A DNA stretch of 7,083 bases from positions 1 to 7,083 of the forward strand of contig JAUWJM010000084.1 in the NCBI GenBank assembly GCA_030607715.1, written 5' to 3'. Source of the stretch: Candidatus Aerophobota bacterium (GTDB lineage: Bacteria > Aerophobota > Aerophobia > Aerophobales > B3-G15). A program made the translations under genes and the position numbers. The notes beneath the pieces are model-generated. The model made no database searches. It was given only the letters and a program-made list of their open reading frames with translations, and was not told the origin of the DNA. Below, in pieces: positions 1 through 5,349 of the stretch. Position 1 is the stretch's first letter. Each line of letters begins with the position of its first letter.

Positions 1-324
1 AGTAGCATAGGAAAAACCATTAGAAATAGCTGTATTAAAATGGTCTACTGCATTTTTCCTTGCCCCACGATAAAGAGTATTGGCATCTGTTAGAAATGGT
101 TTTCCTTTTCTTTTTTTAACTTGATCTACAATCTGTTTGAGGTAAATGGGTCTGATAAAGCCAGTATTTCCCATCTCGCCAAAGTGAAGCTTAATGGCAA
201 CCAGATCATTCTTATCTATGATTTCCTCAAAACCTGCTCTTTTGAAAAGTCTGTTCACCTTATTTAACAAGCTGCTTTCCCTGGAATTACATCTCATACT
301 GGCAAAATAGACCTCACTTGCCAT
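1..324 (-). CDS. DUF362 domain protein, N-terminal part (runs off window)
   Basis: This is the first 108 codons of a gene whose 3' end lies beyond position 1. It starts at the ATG at 324-322. That start shares one base with the TAA stop of the glutaredoxin gene (TAATG), and a GGAG motif lies 6 nt upstream inside that gene's last codons. The translation opens MASEVYFASM and contains DLVAIKLHFGEMGNTGFIRP (about residues 40-59) and GKPFLTDANTLYRGARKNAVDH (about 74-95). These are the conserved N-terminal blocks of DUF362 proteins. Full-length members are usually three or more times longer and often carry a ferredoxin-like [4Fe-4S] segment nearer the C terminus, which cannot be seen here. The biochemical role of the family is poorly defined. 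Coupling to a glutaredoxin and the Fe-S-rich neighbourhood suggest a redox or Fe-S role, which is inference. The family call is fairly secure; the function is not known. Confidence 0.85.
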   Translation of the reverse strand, partial: MASEVYFASMRCNSRESSLLNKVNRLFKRAGFEEIIDKNDLVAIKLHFGEMGNTGFIRPIYLKQIVDQVKKRKGKPFLTDANTLYRGARKNAVDHFNTAISNGFSYAT

Positions 325-584
325 TACGGTCTCCTTTTTAACCCTAAGAGTCTATCTATCTTTGGTTTATCAAACCCCACAACTTTTGCTCTGCCAATTA
401 AAAGAACTGGTATACCCATCTGTCCAGTCATTCTCACCACATCCTTAGCTGCATCTGGGTCCTTATCCACTCTTATCTCTTTTACCCTTACTCCATTTTG
501 ATGAAGATAATTCTTGGCTCGAGAACACCAGGGACAGGATCCTGATGAGAATAGTATAACTTTAGGATAATTTTTTACTCCCAT
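324..584 (-). CDS. Glutaredoxin-like / NrdH-type thiol-disulfide oxidoreductase
   Basis: This small cytoplasmic thioredoxin-fold protein has 86 residues, a normal length for the family. The N-terminal strand KVILFSS (8-14) leads into the active site CPWC (17-20). It is followed by a helix, then the TGQMGIPV segment (53-60) with the expected cis-proline at Pro59, and a GFD turn (70-72) before the last helix. Such proteins use the CxxC pair to reduce disulfides, for example in ribonucleotide reductase or peroxidases. CPWC resembles bacterial glutaredoxin-like proteins of anaerobes more than the classical CPYC type. The ATG at 584 has a strong GGGAGG ribosome site 5 nt upstream. That site is the loop and one arm of a small AGCC-GGGA-GGCT hairpin (588-599), which could modulate initiation. 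The stop overlaps the DUF362 start by one base, implying translational coupling. The partner and physiological substrate are unknown. Confidence 0.9.
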   Translation of the reverse strand: MGVKNYPKVILFSSGSCPWCSRAKNYLHQNGVRVKEIRVDKDPDAAKDVVRMTGQMGIPVLLIGRAKVVGFDKPKIDRLLGLKRRP

Positions 585-606
585 ATTAGCCTCCCGGCTT
601 AGAATT

Positions 607-723
607 GGTTTTTAGTTATTAGTTCTTGGTTCTTGGTTAAGAGAATCTTCGACCAAACTACAAGTTTCACGCAGGCTAAAGCCTGCGACTACTTTATTCT
701 TAACTAACAACTAATCACTAATT
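607..723. repeat. MITE/REP-like intergenic element with inverted arms and a central palindrome
   Basis: The gap between the Mrp gene and the glutaredoxin gene has a structure typical of dispersed repeats. The left arm (about 607-641) is a run of short repeated words (TTAGTT, TTATTAG, TTCTTGG, twice) ending in TTGGTTAAG (633-641). The right arm (about 699-723) begins CTTAACTAA (699-707), the inverted match with one mismatch. Further out the arms continue as similar degenerate TTAGTT words. In the middle lies a perfect GC-rich palindrome at 670-687. The last codons and TAG stop of the Mrp gene fall inside the right arm. There is no transposase. Only one copy lies in the window, so the repeat status is inferred from structure. 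It may be a non-autonomous mobile element or a REP-like element. Confidence 0.55.
670..687. repeat. Perfect 18-bp GC-rich palindrome / hairpin
   Basis: CGCAGGCT (670-677) and AGCCTGCG (680-687) are perfect inverted arms separated by AA. The stretch is far richer in GC than its AT-rich surroundings. Neither side has a T-run, so it is not a canonical intrinsic terminator. In the Mrp-to-glutaredoxin transcript it would form a compact 8-bp hairpin that could protect or pause RNA. It is the core of the larger repeat-like element around it. Confidence 0.7.
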
Positions 724-1544
724 GTTTCCACTCTCTCTACAACTTTTCCTACGATTTTATCTAAAATTTTTGCTGTATTTGTATCTTTGTAAGTTTGAAT
801 AAAAGGTTTGCCTTCATCTGTAGAATTTACTATAACTGGGTCAATGGGGACTTTACCGAGGAAGGGAACTTTTAAATCTTTTGCTGCCTTCTCTCCCCCT
901 CCAGTTTTAAAAAGATCAATTTTCCCCCCACAAAAAGGACAAATTAATCCACTCATATTTTCTATTATTCCAATTACCGGGACTTTAAGAGATTTGGCAA
1001 AATTAACCGATTTTCGAGAATCAAGCAAAGCTATTTCCTGAGGAGTAGTAATAACTATCATCCCATTTAATTCTGGAATGAGCTGAGCTATACTTAAAGG
1101 TTCATCTCCTGTGCCAGGGGGAGAATCAACAATTAAATAATCAAGTTCTCCCCAGGGGACATCTCCTAAGAATTGAGAGATTAGTTTCATTTTAAGGGGG
1201 CCACGCCAGATAACAGGGGTATCGGTACTCTCAAGCAAGGAAGCAATAGTAACTACTTTTAAACGAGGATCAATAGATATCGGCTCTATAATATTTTCTT
1301 CTGAGGTACTTAACCTGCGATCCTCAATTCCTATCATTTTGGCTAAACTTGGCCCATGGATATCTATATCAAGAATACCTACACTTTTCCCCCGAAAAAA
1401 TAGACCATAGGCAAGATTTACTGCTATCATACTCTTACCCACCCCTCCTTTACCACTAATTATAACTAACTTATAATTAATTTTTTCCATTCGGTATTTA
1501 ATCTTTTCCTTTTGTTCATCTGGCGAGGAAACCCTTGATGGCAT
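711..1544 (-). CDS. Mrp/NBP35 family P-loop ATPase, Fe-S cluster carrier
   Basis: This is a 277-residue cytoplasmic ATPase of the Mrp/ApbC/NBP35 group (MinD-like SIMIBI P-loop proteins), which bind and transfer Fe-S clusters to apoproteins. Visible motifs are a deviant Walker A GKGGVGKS (31-38), the DIDIHGPS switch segment (59-66) typical of Mrp rather than MinD, DSPPGTGDE (140-148), and IENMSG (194-199) followed by CPFC (202-205). The CxxC pair holds a bridging [4Fe-4S] cluster in the dimers of studied homologues. The N-terminal cysteine cluster found in some NBP35 proteins is absent, and so is the MIP18/DUF59 domain fused to some bacterial Mrp proteins. The ATG at 1544 is supported by AAGGAG with GGAG 7 nt upstream. 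The last codons (Ile-Ser-Asp-stop) lie in a repeat-like arm. Likely clients nearby are NadA, the ferredoxin, the RACo-like protein and perhaps the DUF362 protein; this is inference. Confidence 0.93.
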   Translation of the reverse strand: MPSRVSSPDEQKEKIKYRMEKINYKLVIISGKGGVGKSMIAVNLAYGLFFRGKSVGILDIDIHGPSLAKMIGIEDRRLSTSEENIIEPISIDPRLKVVTIASLLESTDTPVIWRGPLKMKLISQFLGDVPWGELDYLIVDSPPGTGDEPLSIAQLIPELNGMIVITTPQEIALLDSRKSVNFAKSLKVPVIGIIENMSGLICPFCGGKIDLFKTGGGEKAAKDLKVPFLGKVPIDPVIVNSTDEGKPFIQTYKDTNTAKILDKIVGKVVERVETISD

Positions 1545-1579
1545 TTATTTTCTCCTTATGGATTTTTCTACATCACTTC

Positions 1580-1786
1580 TCATCTTAAGTTTTCATCTAT
1601 TGTCCCATCAGGTAATACATAATCAGGAGATATATATCCCTCCTCTTCAAATCTCTTTTTCCTAACACAATCTTTACCGCCATTCCAGCAATAATTTTTT
1701 ACCCATTTCTTATCCAATTTACCTTGATCATAAGCTCTTTTCATAGCAGATGTTTCATCATACCATTTACAAAAATTTTTCTTCAT
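1580..1786 (-). CDS. Small conserved-looking Cys-containing protein, function unknown
   Basis: I do not recognise this 68-residue protein. It has three cysteines (C6, C33, C40) and a high share of aromatic and charged residues. Distinct blocks are FCKWYDE (5-11), KWVKNYCWNGGKDCVRKKRF (27-46) and SPDYVLPDGTI (53-63). The Gly-Gly between two cysteines and the acidic PDG near the end look like a folded metal- or cluster-binding mini-protein. There is no signal peptide or membrane segment. It starts 7 nt after the RACo-like gene's stop and has no clear ribosome site, so it is probably translated by coupling. The Mrp gene follows after 35 nt with its own ribosome site. Its place between a corrinoid activator and an Fe-S carrier suggests an accessory or maturation role, which is inference. 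The protein-like composition and the snug fit between neighbours argue that it is a real gene. Confidence 0.75.
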   Translation of the reverse strand: MKKNFCKWYDETSAMKRAYDQGKLDKKWVKNYCWNGGKDCVRKKRFEEEGYISPDYVLPDGTIDENLR

Positions 1787-1793
1787 TTTTTTA

Positions 1794-3371
1794 TTAAAAA
1801 TACATTTTTTCAGCTATTAGATAAGCGAAATCCTTTTCTCTTTCATTTGGCTTAATATGTTTGATCTTTTTAGCTATATCTTCTGCTGTTTTTCTTTTTT
1901 CTTGAGAAATTAGCATTTGTCTTGCCCCTGCCAGGGCTCCATTACCAATTTTTGCTATTTTTTCCTCTGCATTAGGCAAAAGACCTATAGCTATTGCATT
2001 ATCTGAATTAATAAAGTTACCAAAAGCTCCCGAAAGATAAATTTTATCTAATTCATCAAGAGTGATACCATAATACTTTATAAGAAGGTCTTGATCTAAT
2101 CGTAGCCCTGCTTTAGCTGTAATTAGTTGATAGACATCCTGCTGAGAGATACCAATATCTTTGGTAATATAAAAAGTTCTCTTTAATTTAGCTTTTTTGT
2201 CCATAATTCCATTTTTTAGCAACTCACCTAATAGATCAATTAATCCAGAGCCGCAAATTCCTATGGCTGGCTTATCATCAATTGTTTCGTACTTTACTTT
2301 ACTATTCACAATCTTAACATTTTTAATGGCTCCTTCCACAGCTCCCATACCTGAACCTACAGTAGCTCCTTCATAGGCTCCCCCTGCTGCGCAGGAAGCT
2401 GTTAATATCTTGTTTTTATTACCAATAATTACCTCTCCATTAGTTCCTATATCAATTACCATTGATACTTCATCATGAGTGTATATCTCAGTAACCACAA
2501 CATCAGCTAAAGCATCTGCTCCAGCATGACCCCCTATTAAAGGTGCTCCATAAACATTAGCTTTGGGATTTACCGCTAAATTTAAATAGGAAGCTTTTTG
2601 GTTAATTGGTTCCTTACTTTGTGATTCAAAAGGTATCACTCCCAAAGAAGAGACATCAATTCCAAAGAAAATATTACGCATAGTGCTGTTTCCTACCACT
2701 ACTACTTCATAAATTTTTTTACTAATTTCCCCTTTTCCCTCATTAATTTTTGCAAGAGCTTTATTTACACCACTTATAATTACCTGGTGTAGTTCTTTTA
2801 GCCCATCCTTTTTTTTCATAGTCCAATCAATTCTGGAAATAACATCATCTCCATAAGAGGCTTGGGGATTTTTATCAGCAATAGTAGCTAATATTTGTCC
2901 TGTTTCAAGATCAACTACTTGAAGCACCAAAGTAGTAGTGCCTACATCGATAGCCAATCCATAAATACTGCCTCTATCTTTATCTAACACTTCATCATTC
3001 CATACTACCATACCATTTTTCCTGCTGACAAAGGGATTTATCTTAATTTTATCCTCAAGAGTTTCTGAAAGAATAGAAAATTTTCCTATGCTCCCAATAA
3101 ATACGTGTATATCTTCACTACCTATAATCTTTGATTGACAGGCTAATCTTTCATTTTTGCCTAAGTTAAATTTTTTCTCCGTATCTGTTGGTGAGTTTAA
3201 GTTTTTTTCTCCTTTTCCTATCCTGACAATACATTTTCCACACAGTCCTTTTCCACCACATTCAGAAATTATTTCTAAACCAAGCTTCCTTATCACTTCT
3301 AAAATAGTCCCTTTTGAAACTTCTACTCCTTCTTTTCCTCTTTTAAATTGAGGGAAAAATATCCGCGCCAT
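1794..3371 (-). CDS. RACo-like ASKHA protein with N-terminal [2Fe-2S] ferredoxin domain (DUF4445), corrinoid activation
   Basis: This is a 525-residue protein related to RACo, the ATP-dependent reductive activator of corrinoid proteins, which returns inactive Co(II) corrinoid to Co(I). Numbering is from the ATG. Residues 1-95 form a plant-type [2Fe-2S] domain with CGGKGLCGKC (C38, C44, C47) and the distant LACQ (C78). The ASKHA ATPase-fold core has DVGTTT (142-147), NPQASYGDDVISRI (168-181), VVGNSTM (226-232), DIGTNGE (307-313), GICGSGLIDLLGE (371-383) and LSGAFGN (446-452). The stretch between the ferredoxin domain and the core is only about 45 residues, shorter than in typical members of around 600 residues. 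A TTG two codons upstream is in frame but lies 2 nt from the AAAGGAG site, whereas the ATG at 3371 is 8 nt away, so I chose the ATG. No corrinoid protein or methyltransferase is in view, so its partner is unknown. Confidence 0.92.
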   Translation of the reverse strand: MARIFFPQFKRGKEGVEVSKGTILEVIRKLGLEIISECGGKGLCGKCIVRIGKGEKNLNSPTDTEKKFNLGKNERLACQSKIIGSEDIHVFIGSIGKFSILSETLEDKIKINPFVSRKNGMVVWNDEVLDKDRGSIYGLAIDVGTTTLVLQVVDLETGQILATIADKNPQASYGDDVISRIDWTMKKKDGLKELHQVIISGVNKALAKINEGKGEISKKIYEVVVVGNSTMRNIFFGIDVSSLGVIPFESQSKEPINQKASYLNLAVNPKANVYGAPLIGGHAGADALADVVVTEIYTHDEVSMVIDIGTNGEVIIGNKNKILTASCAAGGAYEGATVGSGMGAVEGAIKNVKIVNSKVKYETIDDKPAIGICGSGLIDLLGELLKNGIMDKKAKLKRTFYITKDIGISQQDVYQLITAKAGLRLDQDLLIKYYGITLDELDKIYLSGAFGNFINSDNAIAIGLLPNAEEKIAKIGNGALAGARQMLISQEKRKTAEDIAKKIKHIKPNEREKDFAYLIAEKMYF

Positions 3372-3379
3372 ACTCAAAT

Positions 3380-3386
3380 CTCCTTT
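3380..3386 (-). promoter_or_regulatory. Ribosome binding site deciding the RACo-like start
   Basis: AAAGGAG on the minus strand lies 8 nt before the ATG at 3371 and only 2 nt before the in-frame TTG at 3377. Normal spacing favours the ATG and removes two residues from the longest possible reading frame. Confidence 0.75.
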
Positions 3387-3418
3387 AAATTAATTTCTCA
3401 GGTTCTTTTATGCGCTCT

Positions 3419-3448
3419 CCAATTCATATCTCGATCAATGATAATTGG
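3419..3448. repeat. AT-rich imperfect inverted repeat upstream of the RACo-like gene
   Basis: CCAATT (3419-3424) and AATTGG (3443-3448) are inverted, and the match continues inward with ATG/CAT after a small bulge. It lies in the 118-nt gap between the MBL stop and the RACo-like start, about 50-75 nt before that start. It could be an operator or a weak hairpin. I see no convincing -35/-10 pair, no T-run terminator and no coding sequence in the rest of this gap. Confidence 0.35.
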
Positions 3449-3489
3449 TCATATTAGAGAATAGTTTTCCCAAAGCTGGATTAGTATTT

Positions 3490-4128
3490 TTAGACTGTAA
3501 TTATTTTACCTGCTCCACCCTCAGTGTACTTGTCCGGATATAAGGACTTTATCTTTGCTTTGTGTTGAGTGCAATGAGTGGCGCAAATTAAAGTTAAGTC
3601 TTTAAACAAATCAAATTCACTAAATCCATGCAATCCACCAATAATAGCATACACTTTTCCAAATTGTGAAGCTGTCTTTAGGATATGTGCCATCCTTGGA
3701 TGAGAGCAACCTACAATTAAAACCAATCCTTTTTCCGTTTTAACCAGCATGGATTGTTCTATACCATCAAGCTCACCAGTGGAGAAAACATTTTCATGGA
3801 TCTTTGTGGGTCCTTTTATAGTAATTACTTCTCTTCCGACAGATCCAGGAAATGAAGGTGGAACATAGATTTTGGCTCTTTTATTTACTTTAAGAAAACT
3901 CGAAAGTCCACCAACGTGATCAAGATGGGCATGAGAAATAAAGACCTCATCAATGGAAACAGGATCAATATTAAGTTTTCCCATGTTTGAGAGAAGTATT
4001 TTGCCGTTCGTCCCAGTGTCAAAAAGGATTTTTGGAGTACTCTCTACTTCTACAAAACAAGAAAATCCCCAATCAGATTCAAGACCTTTTTGGTGAACAG
4101 TGTTGTCATAAATAATGGTGATCTTCAT
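3490..4128 (-). CDS. MBL-fold metallohydrolase, COG1237 (dihydropterin aminobenzene phosphate synthase-like)
   Basis: This is a 212-residue cytoplasmic metallo-beta-lactamase-fold protein. It carries ILFDTGTNGK (34-43), the metal-binding HAHLDH (66-71) followed by VGGL, GCSHP (140-144), IIGGLHGF (162-169) and ATHCT (183-187). This order matches the COG1237 group, which includes the archaeal protein annotated as 7,8-dihydropterin-6-yl-methyl-4-(beta-D-ribofuranosyl)aminobenzene 5'-phosphate synthase. The real substrate in most bacteria is unknown, so the pterin name should not be taken literally. At 212 residues it is shorter than the roughly 250 or more usual for the group, mainly between the HxHxDH and GCSHP motifs. 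The ATG overlaps the zinc-ribbon stop (ATGA), and a strong AGGAGGT site lies 5 nt upstream, inside the end of that gene. The two proteins are therefore probably made together. Confidence 0.88.
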   Translation of the reverse strand: MKITIIYDNTVHQKGLESDWGFSCFVEVESTPKILFDTGTNGKILLSNMGKLNIDPVSIDEVFISHAHLDHVGGLSSFLKVNKRAKIYVPPSFPGSVGREVITIKGPTKIHENVFSTGELDGIEQSMLVKTEKGLVLIVGCSHPRMAHILKTASQFGKVYAIIGGLHGFSEFDLFKDLTLICATHCTQHKAKIKSLYPDKYTEGGAGKIITV

Positions 4129-4370
4129 TTTTTACCTCCTAATTTTCTTGTTATTGTTCCTGAATATGTAAAAGAATGCTGTTTCATTTTAATCCATTTT
4201 TCTTCAACAACGCCAATTAAATTACCACACTGACATTTAACTTCATTTTCATCTCGAACGCTATAATCCTCGATTATTTGATACTCCCAGCAGTGCCATA
4301 ATCGGCCCTTTCCAATCTTTTGATATTTAAAAATTTTCCTTTTGCATTTAGTACACTTTACCACAATCAC
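4125..4370 (-). CDS. Small zinc-ribbon-like protein, function unknown
   Basis: This 81-residue protein has an N-terminal CTKC (6-9) and a later CQCGN (46-50), the two knuckles of a zinc-ribbon-like site, plus a lone C27 in WHCWEY. The middle is rich in aromatic and charged residues, and the C terminus is basic. I cannot name the family. It may bind nucleic acid or a protein partner. The reading frame opens with GTG at 4370; an in-frame TGA lies only 12 nt upstream, so the start cannot be much earlier. The ribosome site is weak and merely purine-rich (GGGAAAG, then GAGAGAAG). The last codons (Leu-Gly-Gly-Lys-Lys) also contain the AGGAGGT site of the MBL gene, and the TGA overlaps its ATG. That arrangement is strong evidence for a coupled pair. 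Confidence 0.75.
   Translation of the reverse strand: MIVVKCTKCKRKIFKYQKIGKGRLWHCWEYQIIEDYSVRDENEVKCQCGNLIGVVEEKWIKMKQHSFTYSGTITRKLGGKK
4134..4140 (-). promoter_or_regulatory. Strong ribosome binding site for the MBL-fold gene, inside the zinc-ribbon gene
   Basis: AGGAGGT on the minus strand, 5 nt before the ATG at 4128, is the strongest ribosome site I see in the window. It also encodes the Gly-Gly of the upstream gene's C terminus, so both proteins depend on these bases. Confidence 0.8.
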
Positions 4371-4492
4371 TTGCTTCTCTCACTTTCCCTTTTTCATCTC
4401 CATGTATCACTTAAGACATCCAGCTAAAATTTCGAGCGTATCCTGTTCATGTTTTTTCACCCCTCTAAGATATGGGAATAATTTGGATAAAA
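4371..4492 (-). other. 122-nt gap with a TGA-interrupted open frame leading into the zinc-ribbon gene
   Basis: Reading the minus strand in the same frame as the zinc-ribbon gene, the sequence is open from 4502 to a TGA at 4409-4407, then for eight codons to a second TGA at 4382-4380, then into that gene. The first stretch reads protein-like (RRIILSKLFPYLRG, then VKKHEQDTLEILAGCLK). A GTG at 4460 would give a 17-residue peptide but has no ribosome site upstream. In another frame, AGAGGGGTG precedes an ATG that gives only MNRIRSKF. None of these is convincing as a gene. The possibilities are a decayed N-terminal region, a leader peptide, or chance. Confidence 0.3.
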
Positions 4493-4498
4493 TTATTC
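4476..4498. repeat. Perfect 9-bp inverted repeat across the DUF89 stop
   Basis: GAATAATTT (4476-4484) and AAATTATTC (4490-4498) are perfect inverted arms with a 5-nt loop. The DUF89 TAA stop (4493-4495) sits in one arm. The hairpin is AT-rich and no T-run follows on the minus strand, so it is not a good intrinsic terminator. It may be a 3'-end stabiliser or a weak pause site between the nadA-ferredoxin-DUF89 group and the zinc-ribbon/MBL pair. Confidence 0.45.
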
Positions 4499-5347
4499 TT
4501 CTTCTTTAAAGTTAGTTTTTAAGATTATATCTCCTGTCTTACATCCTAAATCCCTTGCTATCACTGGACATTTCGCTTTAAGGAGAAAGAAAATTGGTTC
4601 TTTCTCCTCAGAAAGAGTTTCGTAATTTCCCTGTCCTTTAGCAATGATTAATTTAGCCTTATTATAATAATTTAAAAATTTATCTGAACAACAAGAAAGA
4701 ATAGTTCCGGCAACATCACAGCCAGAAGAGATAACCTTTGCTATTTTGTCTATCCCACAAAATAAAGCATCCTCTATAGTGGCATCATTTAAAACAGGTC
4801 CTCCCCTGGTTGCATAAATAGTTTTTTTATTCAACTGTTCAATTAAAGCACGGTCAAAAACTACCTCCCCAGCATTATCTGCTATATAAAAAATCTCATC
4901 TGCTTTCTCTAAAGCTTTTTTAAATTCAGTATAATCCAGTACAGCAAAATCTTGCTGTAAAGTACTTTTTAAATCTTTCTCAATATTAAATTTACCAGGT
5001 ACTCCAAGATCAATAACATTTCCAGCTATAGCTACTTTTATTGCCATAAGTAATGGATCATCTGCTTCTCTTACCCGCCTCTTTAATTCAGGGTAAAGCT
5101 TTAGGGAAATTTTGTTGCATTTATCCTTAATTTTTTTATAAGGATCAGGTGAATTTGTAAACTGATGAACAATTTTATTAATTGTTATAGACATCTCTGG
5201 AGGAGTACTACCTAAAGGAAATTTAGGAATTGCCTTAGCTATTTCATTTAAAACTTTTCTTTGTTTTACCTCATCTTGGGTAACCATTCTTGCCGCTTCC
5301 AGACCTTGTCTAAAGAAACAAGCTATGCAATCTAAATAGGTTTTCAT
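4493..5347 (-). CDS. DUF89 (ARMT1-like) metal-dependent phosphatase, prokaryotic type
   Basis: This 284-residue protein has the layout of prokaryotic DUF89 proteins. It has an N-terminal CIAC pair (C7, C10) in a helical domain, AGNVIDLGV (108-116), YIADNAGEVVFDR (154-166), TRGGPVLNDAT (180-190) and KGQGNYE (237-243). D157 and N158 of the ADNAGE block and D188 of the LNDAT block correspond to the residues that bind the divalent metal in solved family members. Characterised DUF89 proteins are damage-control phosphatases that remove phosphate from unwanted or damaged phosphometabolites, such as sugar phosphates or oxidised phosphopantetheine. The substrate of the CxxC-bearing prokaryotic group is not settled. 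The gene starts 2 nt after the ferredoxin stop without a clear ribosome site, so it is probably translated by coupling. Its link to nadA and a ferredoxin suggests a target in NAD or redox-cofactor metabolism, which is inference. Confidence 0.9.
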   Translation of the reverse strand: MKTYLDCIACFFRQGLEAARMVTQDEVKQRKVLNEIAKAIPKFPLGSTPPEMSITINKIVHQFTNSPDPYKKIKDKCNKISLKLYPELKRRVREADDPLLMAIKVAIAGNVIDLGVPGKFNIEKDLKSTLQQDFAVLDYTEFKKALEKADEIFYIADNAGEVVFDRALIEQLNKKTIYATRGGPVLNDATIEDALFCGIDKIAKVISSGCDVAGTILSCCSDKFLNYYNKAKLIIAKGQGNYETLSEEKEPIFFLLKAKCPVIARDLGCKTGDIILKTNFKEEE

Positions 5348-5349
5348 TT

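Noticed and set aside
607..641. CRISPR array or tandem-repeat locus
   Set aside because: The repeated words are only 6-8 nt and degenerate, with no spacer pattern.
670..687. Intrinsic terminator after the Mrp gene
   Set aside because: The hairpin is strong, but no T-run follows on either strand, so it is better seen as the core of a repeat.
808..1041. Plus-strand open frame of 77 codons inside the Mrp gene
   Set aside because: It lies wholly antisense to a gene with clear P-loop ATPase motifs, and its translation shows no family resemblance.
3157..3351. Plus-strand open frame of 64 codons
   Set aside because: It is antisense to the [2Fe-2S] domain of the RACo-like gene. Its Phe/Pro/Ser-rich translation is what the reverse of that AT-rich region would give.
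3372..3377. TTG start two codons upstream for the RACo-like gene
   Set aside because: It is only 2 nt from the AAAGGAG site, whereas the ATG at 3371 has normal 8-nt spacing.
3372..3489. Sigma-70 promoter before the RACo-like gene
   Set aside because: Candidates such as TTGATC with CATAAA have a 20-nt spacer, and others have a 14-nt spacer. In AT-rich DNA these matches are expected by chance.
4380..4409. TGA read as a sense codon (selenocysteine or a recoded stop)
   Set aside because: TGA ends the YggS-type and zinc-ribbon genes at the expected places, so general recoding is ruled out. I see no convincing SECIS stem after the first TGA, and a second TGA follows eight codons later.
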